From SAR116 cluster bacterium AG-447-A06 (GTDB lineage Bacteria > Pseudomonadota > Alphaproteobacteria > Puniceispirillales > Puniceispirillaceae): a stretch of DNA of 64,000 nt. Location: assembly GCA_003212345.1 (NCBI GenBank), contig QCPZ01000002.1, positions 1 to 64,000 of the forward strand, written 5' to 3'. The translations under genes and the position numbers were made by a program. Below, one piece after another: positions 9,053 through 20,615 of the stretch (positions are counted from its first letter, which is position 1; the number at the start of each line of letters is the position of its first letter). A model generated the notes under the pieces. It did not search any database. It saw only the letters and a list, made by a program, of their open reading frames with translations, and was not told the DNA's origin.

Positions 9053-10314
9053 GCCACAAGAAACCGCGCGGCAAGTTCACTATTAGGCATGAGGTCCAAT
9101 GACGGGCCGACGCATGCCATAGATGGAGTGCTGCCCACGATTAAACCAGCGGCCATTCCAGCTATTTTTTTACCATCAATCCCATCAATCGCATCGAGAA
9201 GTTCCGCATCTGACTGGGGATGTCCAAATAGGATAATCTGACGAGCCAGCGCATCAGCACAAGAGGAAACAGACTCACGGCTCATTAGGAGATTAGCTCG
9301 TATCTGAGCCTTGGCGCGCGCTACCTCATCATCTTTAACTCCACTCGCCAACCCCGCTAGCTCGCCAGCACAAACAGATAGCATTTCGTCAACCTGACTT
9401 GCTGACGTACCAGCGTAAACGCCGAATGTTCCACCATCTGAATGCAAAGCTGCAAATGAAAAAATCGAATAGCAAAGCCCACGCTTTTCTCGCACCTGCT
9501 GAAATAATCGTGATGACATGCCACCCCCGTAAAGGGTTGACAAAGCAATCAGAGAAAACCGGTCTGCTACGCTCTCAACCGCCGTTGGCAAGCCAAAAAC
9601 AATATGTGATTGTTCTAGATCACGTTTTACCAGTTTCCGGCCCGCAGCCCACAACGCTGGTTGGCGCGTTACAAATGTGGCATCACTAATCATACCGAGC
9701 CGAGCATCTATCCGCCTTAACAGGTCGTCATGATCCAAGGCCCCGGCAGCACAAAAAAGCATCTGACCCGCCCCATAATAACGCCGCAAAAACGCCTCAA
9801 GATCCTGGCGGCTGAACGTCGAAACACTATCAACCGTTCCAAGTATGGGACGACCAAGAGTGTGGCCCTCATAACAGGCATCGGCAAATAAGTCGAAAAC
9901 CAGGTCATCTGGCGTATCAAGTGATTGTCCAATTTCTTGAATGATAACGCCACGTTCGCGCTCAATTTCATCATTGGGCAGAGTTGATTCGGTCAAAATA
10001 TCGGCCAGGATGTCCACGCCAAGATCAAGATGTTCTGGCAGTAACCGGAGATAATATGCAGTTTCCTCACGACTGGTATGCGCATTCATAAAGCCTCCAA
10101 CATTTTCAACCTCGGTGGCAATAGCCTGGGCATCACGGCGTTTTGTGCCTTTGAACGCCATATGTTCCAGCATGTGCGCAATGCCCTGTTCATTATCCTG
10201 TTCATCGCGCGCGCCGGCATTAACCCAAATGCCAATCGACACGGATGTGGCATGAGGCATCGACCGGGTGGCAATCTTTAAACCGTTGCCAAGCTTGCTA
10301 ACACTTATCGTCAT
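9049..10314 (-). CDS. M16 family zinc peptidase (processing-peptidase-like)
   Basis: A 421-residue M16 metallopeptidase like the mitochondrial processing peptidase beta subunit. The inverted zinc motif HMLEH (H47, E50, H51) is present with the distal Glu127 in VIIQEIGQ. The Gly-rich loop LYGGGMSSRLFQQVREKRGLCY is typical of active members. It is the last gene of the cox-surf1-thrC run and is coupled to thrC by an ATGA overlap (10311-10314), a conserved alphaproteobacterial neighbour pair. Substrate unknown. Confidence 0.95.
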   Translation of the reverse strand: MTISVSKLGNGLKIATRSMPHATSVSIGIWVNAGARDEQDNEQGIAHMLEHMAFKGTKRRDAQAIATEVENVGGFMNAHTSREETAYYLRLLPEHLDLGVDILADILTESTLPNDEIERERGVIIQEIGQSLDTPDDLVFDLFADACYEGHTLGRPILGTVDSVSTFSRQDLEAFLRRYYGAGQMLFCAAGALDHDDLLRRIDARLGMISDATFVTRQPALWAAGRKLVKRDLEQSHIVFGLPTAVESVADRFSLIALSTLYGGGMSSRLFQQVREKRGLCYSIFSFAALHSDGGTFGVYAGTSASQVDEMLSVCAGELAGLASGVKDDEVARAKAQIRANLLMSRESVSSCADALARQIILFGHPQSDAELLDAIDGIDGKKIAGMAAGLIVGSTPSMACVGPSLDLMPNSELAARFLVA

Positions 10315-11720
10315 TCGCTTCGCTTTTGAGCACGTACAAGCGCTTTTACGGCGTCAACGTCAGCGGCTAGGGTTTGCATCTGTTCGGGGCGAGTCATCAA
10401 ATCAGCCATATGCGGCGGTAGGGTTGCCGCACTGCCAGTGGCTAATTTAACCGCTGTCTCAAATTTTGCAGGATGGGCGCAAGCAAGGCTAACAATTGGT
10501 ACATCAGATGCAATTGTACCATCAGCTCGGGCGCGCCGCGCCGCGGACAAGCCCACCGCGCTGTGCGGATCCAACAACATGCCACTATTTTTCGCAGTCG
10601 ATGCGATTTCGGCAACCGTGCCAGAATCATTTAGCCGATACGCAGAAAACAGACTTTGCGCTCGTGTCATTGCCTTGACATCAAGGGTGAATTGACCACT
10701 TGTTGCAAACTCGTCCATAACCAACTTTGTCTTTGCGCCATCACGCTCCAGCAACTCGAACAGAAGCCGTTCAAAATTGCTCGACACTTGAATATCCATT
10801 GACGGGCTAAGCGATGGCACAACAGTCTCGCGGGCCATCCTACCGGCTTCAAAAAATCGCGGCAGAATATCATTCTGGTTCGATGCCACAATCAAACGCT
10901 CAATCGGCAATCCCATTTGCACAGCGGCATAACCGGCAAACACATTACCAAAGTTTCCCGTTGGCACCGAAAAGACCACTTTTCGATCCGGCGCCCCAAG
11001 GGCCAGCGCCGATGAAAAGTAATATACAATTTGTGGCATTAGCCGTGCCCAGTTGATTGAATTTACTGCCGAAAGATTTACCTCATCACGAAATTCAAGA
11101 TCATTGAACAATGCCTTTACCAGTGCCTGACAATCATCAAAGTCACCTTTGATCGCAACTGCATGAGCGCCGTCGGCAATAACAGATGTCATTTGACGCT
11201 GCTGGACCGGTGATACGCGCCCCTCGGGGAATAGAATAAATACATCAACCGCACCGCGCTTCTGAAACGCCTCGAGGGCTGCCGAACCAGTGTCGCCGCT
11301 AGTCGCCCCTAAAATAACCGCATGCTGTCTTTTTTTAGACAGAGCACGATCAAAGGCGCGGGCCAAAAACTGCATTGCATAATCTTTGAATGCGATTGTT
11401 GGACCATGAAACAATTCCAGAATATAAGTCGTATCATCAAGCTGAACCAACGGAGCAACTGCTGGATGATCAAATCCAGCATATGCCGCACCAGCCATCG
11501 CTGCCAGTTCAAACTCATCAATTTCGCCATTACAAAATGGTGCCATAACCCGGCCAGCAAGTTGGGCATAGGACAGGTCACGCATATCAGCAATTTCATC
11601 AGGGCTGAATGTTGGCCATTCAACTGGCAAATAAAGGCCGCCATCACGCGCCAGACCACTCAATAAAGTTTGTTCAAATCCCAGCGGGCCATCCTGTCCA
11701 CGAGTGCTGATATAGTCCAC
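10311..11720 (-). CDS. thrC: Threonine synthase
   Basis: PLP enzyme that converts O-phosphohomoserine to threonine, acting after ThrB. HGPTIAFKDYAMQF holds the PLP lysine (K112 from the chosen start), and GATSGDTGSAALEAF is the phosphate-binding region. I start at GTG 11720 (VDYISTRG, 469 residues): AAGGA lies 7 bases upstream, and homologues begin with a similar KYISTRG. An upstream in-frame start at 11816 would run into surf1. The gene begins two bases after the surf1 stop. Confidence 0.96.
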   Translation of the reverse strand: MDYISTRGQDGPLGFEQTLLSGLARDGGLYLPVEWPTFSPDEIADMRDLSYAQLAGRVMAPFCNGEIDEFELAAMAGAAYAGFDHPAVAPLVQLDDTTYILELFHGPTIAFKDYAMQFLARAFDRALSKKRQHAVILGATSGDTGSAALEAFQKRGAVDVFILFPEGRVSPVQQRQMTSVIADGAHAVAIKGDFDDCQALVKALFNDLEFRDEVNLSAVNSINWARLMPQIVYYFSSALALGAPDRKVVFSVPTGNFGNVFAGYAAVQMGLPIERLIVASNQNDILPRFFEAGRMARETVVPSLSPSMDIQVSSNFERLLFELLERDGAKTKLVMDEFATSGQFTLDVKAMTRAQSLFSAYRLNDSGTVAEIASTAKNSGMLLDPHSAVGLSAARRARADGTIASDVPIVSLACAHPAKFETAVKLATGSAATLPPHMADLMTRPEQMQTLAADVDAVKALVRAQKRSE

Positions 11721-11722
11721 GA

Positions 11723-12460
11723 TCAATCCTTTTGCCGGCGGCCAAACTGCAATCGGCCAGCCTGATAATGAAAGGCGAGGTAAACACCAATAAGCGCTAA
11801 GGCAATACCATACCATGTCATCGCGTAACTTAAATGCGCATTTCGCAAATTCAATTTGGTTTTGGCCGCGATTGGTAATGTCACAACATCAGAAGTGCGT
11901 AAGGCATCGGCATAAAACTGGTCAATAGCCGCATCACCTAAAGCCAGATGCTGATTAATTTGGCTTGGCACAAGGGTAAACCAAAAGCCATTTTCCGGCT
12001 CGTTCTCGGGCACAAAATAACCTTTTACTCCGGGCCGCCGTAAAATTCCTGTCACAGATGCTTTGCCATCTATCTGCGAAAAGGTCCTCTTTGCCGGATT
12101 TCGGTAATCTTCTGAAACCCAGCCCCGATTGATAAGAATAGTTCTACCATCGTCAAGCAACAACGGGGTTACCACATGAAATCCAGCATTGCCTTCATAG
12201 GTTCGGCCAGTTAGGAAGGTTTCCTTGTCATGCTGAAACACTCCGTTTAACGCAAGGCTTCTAAATTCTAGATCATCTAGTTCAGCATTTGATGCAGGGA
12301 TGGCAATAGCATCGGCCGCTGAGCGTGCCTCAAATCTGGAAATCAGATCATTCTTCCATTGTAGACGCTGAAGCTGCCATGACCCGAGACCAATCAACAC
12401 CAACAACGATGGAATGGTTACAATGGTCAACCAAAGGAACGGGCGAAACTTCATTTTCAT
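11723..12460 (-). CDS. SURF1 family cytochrome oxidase assembly protein
   Basis: SURF1 helps insert heme a into oxidase subunit I. The 245-residue protein has a membrane helix at each end (LWLTIVTIPSLLVLIGLGSWQL; LSYAMTWYGIALALIGVYLAF) around a periplasmic domain. The family marks GSWQLQRLQWK, LTGRTYEGNAGFHVVTPL and ILINRGWV are present. It sits downstream of coxC, as in many Alphaproteobacteria, though without the DUF983 gene often found between them. Confidence 0.94.
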   Translation of the reverse strand: MKMKFRPFLWLTIVTIPSLLVLIGLGSWQLQRLQWKNDLISRFEARSAADAIAIPASNAELDDLEFRSLALNGVFQHDKETFLTGRTYEGNAGFHVVTPLLLDDGRTILINRGWVSEDYRNPAKRTFSQIDGKASVTGILRRPGVKGYFVPENEPENGFWFTLVPSQINQHLALGDAAIDQFYADALRTSDVVTLPIAAKTKLNLRNAHLSYAMTWYGIALALIGVYLAFHYQAGRLQFGRRQKD

Positions 12461-12499
12461 ACCTCACGGCATAGCCCCGTTAAAAAAGACCATGTCTAA

Positions 12500-12548
12500 A
12501 GGGGAAACAACACTTAAATAAGAAGAGCGCCAGCACCCAACTTCCCCT
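12500..12548. repeat. Inverted repeat in the coxC-surf1 gap
   Basis: AGGGGAA (12500-12506) and TTCCCCT (12542-12548) form a perfect 7-bp stem around a 35-base loop in the 130-base gap between coxC and surf1. On the transcribed minus strand the second arm is followed by TTT. It may be a processing or partial-termination element that sets the ratio of oxidase subunits to downstream genes; this is inference. Confidence 0.3.
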
Positions 12549-12590
12549 CCAATAAAACTCGGGCTAACTACTTAAAGCATTACGTGACAA

Positions 12591-13376
12591 TCAACCACCC
12601 CACCAATAAACAGCAGCGAAAAGGAACAGCCATACAACGTCAACAAAATGCCAATACCATGCGGCGGCTTCAAAACCGAAATGCTGTTCAGCAGTGAAAT
12701 GACCAGCCCGACCACGAAACCAGCACACTGCCAGGAATAAAGTCCCAACAAGGACATGGAAGCCGTGAAAACCCGTCGCCATGTAAAAGACCGATGGATA
12801 AATACCGTCAGTAAAGCCGAAAGGTGCATGACTATATTCAAGCGCCTGCAAAGCAGTAAAAAGGGCCCCAAGAAGGATAGTTAGGCCAAGGCCCATCATA
12901 AAATCCTTGCGGTTATCATGTTGCATCGCATGGTGTGCCCAGGTCACCGTGCAACCCGACAAAAGCAGCACTAGCGTGTTAATTAGAGGCAGGTCAAATG
13001 GATCAAAGGTTGTTATGCCCTCTGGCGGCCACACCCCCTCATTCGGATAAAACGCACGATCAAAAAACGCCCAGAAAAAAGCCACAAAAAACATAACCTC
13101 AGAGGCAATAAACAACATCATGCCATAACGCATACCAATCTGCACAATCGGAGTGTGATGCCCTTGATATTCCGCCTCGCGGATAATGTCACGCCACCAC
13201 ATGAACATGGTCGCAAGAACCAGCATAAATCCAAGGCCAAGAACTGCCACGCCATATGCAACGTCATGCATATACATGACACCACCGACGGCTGCCGTAA
13301 ATGCGGCTGCGGACCCAACAGCGGGCCATGGACTTGCTTCTACTAGATGATAGGGGTGTTTATTTGCACCACTCAT
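12591..13376 (-). CDS. ctaE: Cytochrome c oxidase subunit III
   Basis: Core subunit III of the aa3-type oxidase, 261 residues and seven predicted membrane helices. Typical stretches are KHPYHLVEASPWP at the N-terminus, FIASEVMFFVAFFWAFF (with the conserved Glu), and GFHGFHVLVGTLFL and AAWYWHFVDVVWLFLF near the end. It is in the usual position downstream of ctaG. No defect seen. Confidence 0.97.
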   Translation of the reverse strand: MSGANKHPYHLVEASPWPAVGSAAAFTAAVGGVMYMHDVAYGVAVLGLGFMLVLATMFMWWRDIIREAEYQGHHTPIVQIGMRYGMMLFIASEVMFFVAFFWAFFDRAFYPNEGVWPPEGITTFDPFDLPLINTLVLLLSGCTVTWAHHAMQHDNRKDFMMGLGLTILLGALFTALQALEYSHAPFGFTDGIYPSVFYMATGFHGFHVLVGTLFLAVCWFRGRAGHFTAEQHFGFEAAAWYWHFVDVVWLFLFAAVYWWGG

Positions 13377-13435
13377 GTTTGTCTCCTCAAAATCTGGTTA
13401 GCCCTTCGATCAGCAGCCAAACCACCTCTCCACGA

Positions 13436-14014
13436 TTATTGCTGGCCACCCTGAGTAGGGTCGCCTCCAAGTGCCGGAAAAAATGTATAAGACAGGATTA
13501 TTTCTCCAATATCCTTGGCATTTTCATCCAACACAATTTCTGGATCGACAAAAAATCTGACCGGCATGTCGACCGATTGACCGGGTTGCAATGTCTGCTC
13601 GATGAAACAAAAACAATCCAGCTTCATAAAAAAGGGGCCAGCCTTTACCGGTGTCACATTGAATGTCGATGTACCAGTGCTTGGCAATGTGCCCAAGTTA
13701 GTTGCGCGGTAATTGACAACAATTTCCTCACCCGGATTAACCATTACCTTCGACTCCAGAGGTATGAATTTCCAATTCAGCGCTGGATTGATATTTGCAT
13801 CAAAACGTACAGCAACAGGATGGCCTGTAACAATCTGATTTGATTTGGCATCAGCCACCTGAGTTGTACCACCATAGCCGGTAACACGGCAAAATAGATC
13901 ATAAAGTGGCACTGATGCATAGGACAATCCAACCATCACCAATACAAGAGCGCCAAGACTAATCGCTACCCGACGATTGCTATTTTGCGAAGTCATGTTG
14001 CTTGCAACGATCAT
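13436..14014 (-). CDS. ctaG: Cytochrome c oxidase assembly protein CtaG/Cox11
   Basis: Cox11-type copper chaperone that delivers CuB to oxidase subunit I. The 192-residue protein has one N-terminal membrane anchor (VAISLGALVLVMVGLSYASV), then VPLYDLFCRVTGYGGT, and the copper-binding CFCF motif in KLDCFCFIEQTL. The start at 14014 overlaps the preceding small gene by ATGA; an internal ATG at 13996 is possible. It lies between the small cox gene and ctaE. Confidence 0.96.
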   Translation of the reverse strand: MIVASNMTSQNSNRRVAISLGALVLVMVGLSYASVPLYDLFCRVTGYGGTTQVADAKSNQIVTGHPVAVRFDANINPALNWKFIPLESKVMVNPGEEIVVNYRATNLGTLPSTGTSTFNVTPVKAGPFFMKLDCFCFIEQTLQPGQSVDMPVRFFVDPEIVLDENAKDIGEIILSYTFFPALGGDPTQGGQQ

Positions 14015-14154
14015 GATGTGCCGCCAACTTTGACCAGCGTCAGCACATAAAACAGCAGCACTAAGCCGGCAATTACTGCCAACAACGCCAGGTTACGCTT
14101 TTTACGCATCTGCTGCATTTCAACTGCCGTCTTTGGCTGGCGGCTACGTTCCAT
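14011..14154 (-). CDS. 47-residue membrane protein of the cox operon (CoxF-like)
   Basis: A short gene between ctaB and ctaG. The product is MERSRQPKTAVEMQQMRKKR followed by one hydrophobic helix (NLALLAVIAGLVLLFYVLTL) and VKVGGTS. It starts one base inside the ctaB stop (TAATG) and ends in an ATGA overlap with ctaG, so it is tightly coupled to both. A small, poorly conserved one-helix protein at this place is common in alphaproteobacterial cox operons. A positive-inside N-terminus facing the cytoplasm is inferred. Exact role unknown. Confidence 0.8.
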   Translation of the reverse strand: MERSRQPKTAVEMQQMRKKRNLALLAVIAGLVLLFYVLTLVKVGGTS

Positions 14155-15083
14155 TAAACTGCCCCTGTTAGGTAACTACCGAGAGCATGATCAATAACAA
14201 GGCCGAAAAACAACAAGAATAGATAAATAATCGAATATGCAAACAAACGCATCGCGTGCTTGTGATCCCCGGTTTTATATAGCTGCAAGCTCAGACCGAC
14301 AAACAGCGCGCCCCCAAGGGAGGCCAGAACTCCATAACCGATTGACGCCATACCTACAAATGATGGAACGATCGCGAGTGGTGCCAGCATGACGGCGTAA
14401 ATAACAATTTGTCGACGGGTCTCCAAGGCGCCGGCAACAACCGGCAACATTGGAATATTTGCCCGGGTATAATCGTCATTTTTGACTAGGGCCAGGGCCC
14501 AAAAATGTGGCGGCGTCCACATGAAGATAATAGAAAACAAAACCAATGGTTCAAACGACAAGCTACCCATAACCGAAGCCCAGCCAATTACCGGAGGCAA
14601 GGCACCAGCTGCCCCACCAATCACAATGTTCTGTGGTGTGATGCGCTTAAGCCAAATTGTATAAACCACAGCATAAAAGAAAATCGTAAATGCAAGCAAA
14701 CCGGCTGCGAGCCAGTTCGCGGCAAGTCCCAATAGCAGCACCGACATGGCCGAAACAACCAGCCCCATCGTCAGCGCTTCAGCGGGCGCCATGACACCAG
14801 CCGGAATTGGCCGCATCTTTGTACGTGTCATGACTGCGTCAATGTCACGGTCGTACCATTGATTAATCGCCCCGGACGCACCAGCTCCCCCGGCGATGGC
14901 AAATAGTGAAACTATAAAAACCAATGGATGGAGCGAGCCCGGAGCCAAGTACATACCAGCAAAGCCTGTAAAGATCACAAGGCTCATCACCCGGGGTTTT
15001 AACAGCGACCAAAAATCAGCCACCGATGGCTCAAAAACGGCGTCGGAGTTTTGCAAAAATTGCTGGTCTGATGAAATCGCCAT
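14154..15083 (-). CDS. ctaB: Protoheme IX farnesyltransferase (heme O synthase)
   Basis: Attaches a farnesyl group to heme b, making heme O, the precursor of heme A for the oxidase. It is a UbiA-superfamily protein with multiple helices; the prenyl diphosphate site is INQWYDRDIDAVMTRTKMR, with its spaced aspartates, and RITPQNIVIGGAAGALPP is also typical. I start at ATG 15083 (309 residues), with AAAGG 7 bases upstream; an in-frame TTG at 15098 is less likely. It lies between ctaD and the small cox protein. Confidence 0.96.
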   Translation of the reverse strand: MAISSDQQFLQNSDAVFEPSVADFWSLLKPRVMSLVIFTGFAGMYLAPGSLHPLVFIVSLFAIAGGAGASGAINQWYDRDIDAVMTRTKMRPIPAGVMAPAEALTMGLVVSAMSVLLLGLAANWLAAGLLAFTIFFYAVVYTIWLKRITPQNIVIGGAAGALPPVIGWASVMGSLSFEPLVLFSIIFMWTPPHFWALALVKNDDYTRANIPMLPVVAGALETRRQIVIYAVMLAPLAIVPSFVGMASIGYGVLASLGGALFVGLSLQLYKTGDHKHAMRLFAYSIIYLFLLFFGLVIDHALGSYLTGAV

Positions 15084-15120
15084 CAAAGTGCCTTTCAAAA
15101 AAATGGGCAGTTGTCCAGAC

Positions 15121-17618
<2,498 letters not shown>

Positions 17619-17943
17619 GGATCATTCTCCCAAAATTCATCCACTGTTGCGCATCACTACCCACGCCAAGTGAAACGGGCAACAAACCGCTTCACTAGAC
17701 CGGTTTACTTAGCCTGTTTGAGCTAAATAGAAAAGCCCCATGCGGCAGCCTGTCGCTATATATTTGCTTTTTTTTTCCTTTTTTTGCCCAAAAACCAAAT
17801 TTGTTGTCAATAATCAAAAAAATTAGCACACTTATCTTCCTTGAATTTTGCATTAGTTGTGCCCATCATAACATGTGTAATAATCGTAAATAGTTACAGT
17901 ATTCTTCCGAAGCACAGCGATTCTTTTTGATTAGGATGACGAC
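17619..17943. promoter_or_regulatory. Divergent control region between ctaC and tldD
   Basis: This 325-base AT-rich gap must hold promoters for the cox operon (leftward) and tldD (rightward). Near ctaC, GTGAA.CGG (17670-17678) can pair with CCG.TTCAC (17687-17695). AAACCG (17684-17689) can instead pair with CGGTTT (17701-17706), so two hairpins compete in the ctaC leader. A poly-T/poly-pyrimidine run lies at about 17768-17786. AGGA lies 7 bases before the tldD start. I could not assign a clear -35/-10 pair. Confidence 0.4.
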
Positions 17944-19383
17944 ATGGACCTTCTCCAACAAACCGACGAGCTGTTTTTCACTCGCACCAACCTAGATCTC
18001 GATCAGACAAAAAAAATTGTAAAGAACGCTCTCACTGGTGGCGATGACGGCGAATTGTTTCTGGAAATGCGCCACGCCGAGATGCTAGCCTTTGACGATG
18101 GTCGGTTGAAGACGGCAAGCTATGACCAGTCGAGTGGGTTTGGCCTTCGGGCAGTGGCTGGCGAGGCGCATGGCTACGCGCATGCTGGCGAACTTTCAGA
18201 GGCTGCATTGGCACGCGCCGCCAACAGCGTCTCAGCAGTTACGAAGGGGTACAGCGGCACAGCGGCACTTGCGCCTAGCGCCGGAGCAAACATCCCGCTT
18301 TATTCGGATCAGAACCCGTTAAACACCACTCCGTTCGAAACAAAGGTCAAGTTGCTGCAGGAAATGGATACCTATGCACGCGAATCGGATCCACGCGTCA
18401 AGCAAGTTAGCGCCAGCCTGACCGGTTCGTGGCAAGCTGTCCAGATCATCCGCGCCGATGGGCTGAGGGTAGCCGATATTCGGCCGTTGGTCCGCATCAA
18501 CATTTGGGTTGCAGTGGAACAGGATGGCCGAATGGAGTCGGGCGGCACCGGTGCTGGTGGGCGCGTGATGCTAGATCAGTGGCTAACCCCCGAAAGCTGG
18601 CAATCACAGGTGGATGAAGCATTACGCATTGCGCTTTTGAATTTGGACTCAGTGCCTACTCCTGCCGGGGAAATGGAGGTCGTTCTCGGGGCTGGTTGGC
18701 CAGGCGTTATGCTGCATGAAGCGGTTGGCCACGGACTTGAAGGGGATTTCAACCGCAAGGGCACATCAATTTTTAGTGGGTGCGTTGGCCAGCAAGTTGC
18801 CTCGAAAGGGGTTACGGTCATCGATGATGGCACGATTGCTGATCGCCGCGGATCAATTACCGTTGATGATGAGGGCACGCCGAGCCGCCGCAATATTTTG
18901 ATTGAAAACGGCATTTTGAAAGGCTACATGCAGGATCGTCAAAACGCCCGACTAATGGGCGTGGATCCTACTGGCAATGGACGACGCGAGTCATATGCTC
19001 ACGCACCGATGCCGCGCATGACCAACACCTACATGGAGAATGGCAAGGCCGACCCGCAGGAAATTGTAGCCTCAGTAAAGAAAGGCATCTACGCCGTTAA
19101 TTTTGGAGGTGGTCAGGTTGACATCACCTCTGGAAAATTTGTTTTTTCTGCCGCCGAAGCCTACCTTGTCGAGAACGGCAAAGTTGGCGCGCCTGTGAAG
19201 GGGGCAACACTAATTGGTAACGGACCGGATGCAATGTCGAAAATCAGCATGATCGGCAATGACACCCAGCTTGATAGCGGTATTGGTACCTGCGGGAAAG
19301 CTGGGCAAAGCGTGCCGGTTGGGGTTGGCCAGCCAACCGTGAAAATGGGCGGCGTTACGGTTGGCGGTACTGAGGCTGCATAG
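17944..19383 (+). CDS. tldD: Metalloprotease TldD
   Basis: TldD is the zinc-bearing half of the TldD/TldE protease, known to mature microcin B17 and to degrade CcdA. The HExxxH site is MLHEAVGHGLEGDF (H258, E259, H263). Other family stretches are GTLIGNGP-like GATLIGNGPDAM and GIGTCGKAGQSVPVGVGQP at the C-terminus. The 479-residue length is normal. Its partner TldE/PmbA is encoded at 25.8 kb. tldD divergent from coxB is a common alphaproteobacterial arrangement. Its 3' end overlaps the convergent MFS gene by 29 bases. Confidence 0.96.
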   Translation: MDLLQQTDELFFTRTNLDLDQTKKIVKNALTGGDDGELFLEMRHAEMLAFDDGRLKTASYDQSSGFGLRAVAGEAHGYAHAGELSEAALARAANSVSAVTKGYSGTAALAPSAGANIPLYSDQNPLNTTPFETKVKLLQEMDTYARESDPRVKQVSASLTGSWQAVQIIRADGLRVADIRPLVRINIWVAVEQDGRMESGGTGAGGRVMLDQWLTPESWQSQVDEALRIALLNLDSVPTPAGEMEVVLGAGWPGVMLHEAVGHGLEGDFNRKGTSIFSGCVGQQVASKGVTVIDDGTIADRRGSITVDDEGTPSRRNILIENGILKGYMQDRQNARLMGVDPTGNGRRESYAHAPMPRMTNTYMENGKADPQEIVASVKKGIYAVNFGGGQVDITSGKFVFSAAEAYLVENGKVGAPVKGATLIGNGPDAMSKISMIGNDTQLDSGIGTCGKAGQSVPVGVGQPTVKMGGVTVGGTEAA

Positions 19384-20560
19384 CAGGCCGACGCTTTAGC
19401 AAAATCATCACAACCAACAAAAGTAAAGTGATACACATGCCAAAACCAAATGGGAAATGCGCCCCACCGAGCTGGTAAAGGGGTCCAGCTAAAACAAGGC
19501 CACCAACTTGTCCAAGCGAAGCAAACCCCTGAACCGTTCCCAGCGCCCCACCCATTGTGTCTTTTCCCGCCGCATTACTGGCCGCAGCCGAGAGCGCAGG
19601 ATTACTGAACCCAAATCCGAAACAAACTGCGGTTGTGGTAGTGACTATCTGCACCAATGGATAGTTAGCACCCGCCATGAAGCCCATCGACATCAGCACC
19701 GTAAGCCCTTGGCCGATCGCCAACAAACTGGCGCCGAACGCAACCGTTCCCACCTCGCCAAAACGGCGCACTGCCACGTTGATTAGAACAGACTGCACCA
19801 ATATGATACAAAGGCCAATATAAGTGAAAAGCCAGCCCGTTTTAGTTGCGCCAAAACCCAGATAGTCACGAAGCAGCAAAACATAGCTGGCCTCAACCTG
19901 GGCGAAGGACAGATTCAGACAGAAGAACGCCAATGTGTAGAGTGCAAGTTCGCTGCGGAAAACAATCTTTATCCGGTCACGTAAGAGTGTCTTTGCCGCA
20001 ATGGACGCGGTGGCTTTTGTCGCCCTTTCATTCAGCCGCAATGACAGTAATAATGCAATCGTTCCAAACCCAGCTGCCAATAGAAACGGTGCCTGATGGA
20101 GCGGCCCTTCCCCTAGCCCACTAAACAATCCGCCAAGGGCTGGCCCAGCAACGAAACCAGTGCCAATTGCTGCACCAAAAAGCCCCATAAAACGGGCTCG
20201 TTCCCCTGGATTTACCCGATCGGCAATCATCGCTTGGATCACCCCGGTATTTCCTGCGGCAAGGCCGGCGAGTATTCTTGCTGCAAACATCTGCACAATA
20301 TCGGTTGATAACGCAAACCAAATATGCGCGAGCACATTTACCATCAGGCTAAAAATCAGAACCGGTCGCCGTCCAACATGATCGGACAAACGGCCAAGAA
20401 GGGGATTTGATAAAAACATCGCAAAGGCAAATGAGGCTAGCAGCAATGTCATAGTAGTCGCCGATAGTCCAAGCGTCTCAATCACCGTATAGGGCAACAC
20501 CGGTATCAGCGCGCCAATGCCAACAAAATTGACAAATACCACGAGCAGCAAAACAAGCAT
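19355..20560 (-). CDS. Major facilitator superfamily transporter (TetA-like)
   Basis: A 401-residue, 12-helix MFS protein. The motif A loop LLGRLSDHVGRRPVL lies between helices 2 and 3. RILAGLAAGNTGVIQAMIAD and GFVAGPALGGL resemble the drug:proton antiporter branch that includes TetA and MdtG. Substrate unknown; a drug or metabolite export role is inferred from family only. Its last 29 bases overlap the 3' end of tldD on the other strand. Confidence 0.88.
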   Translation of the reverse strand: MLVLLLVVFVNFVGIGALIPVLPYTVIETLGLSATTMTLLLASFAFAMFLSNPLLGRLSDHVGRRPVLIFSLMVNVLAHIWFALSTDIVQMFAARILAGLAAGNTGVIQAMIADRVNPGERARFMGLFGAAIGTGFVAGPALGGLFSGLGEGPLHQAPFLLAAGFGTIALLLSLRLNERATKATASIAAKTLLRDRIKIVFRSELALYTLAFFCLNLSFAQVEASYVLLLRDYLGFGATKTGWLFTYIGLCIILVQSVLINVAVRRFGEVGTVAFGASLLAIGQGLTVLMSMGFMAGANYPLVQIVTTTTAVCFGFGFSNPALSAAASNAAGKDTMGGALGTVQGFASLGQVGGLVLAGPLYQLGGAHFPFGFGMCITLLLLVVMILLKRRPAMQPQYRQP

Positions 20561-20615
20561 GATTAGTTGTCCTCAAACAGCAGGTCGCCCCGCGCGAGCT
20601 TGGGCACCAAGCGGA

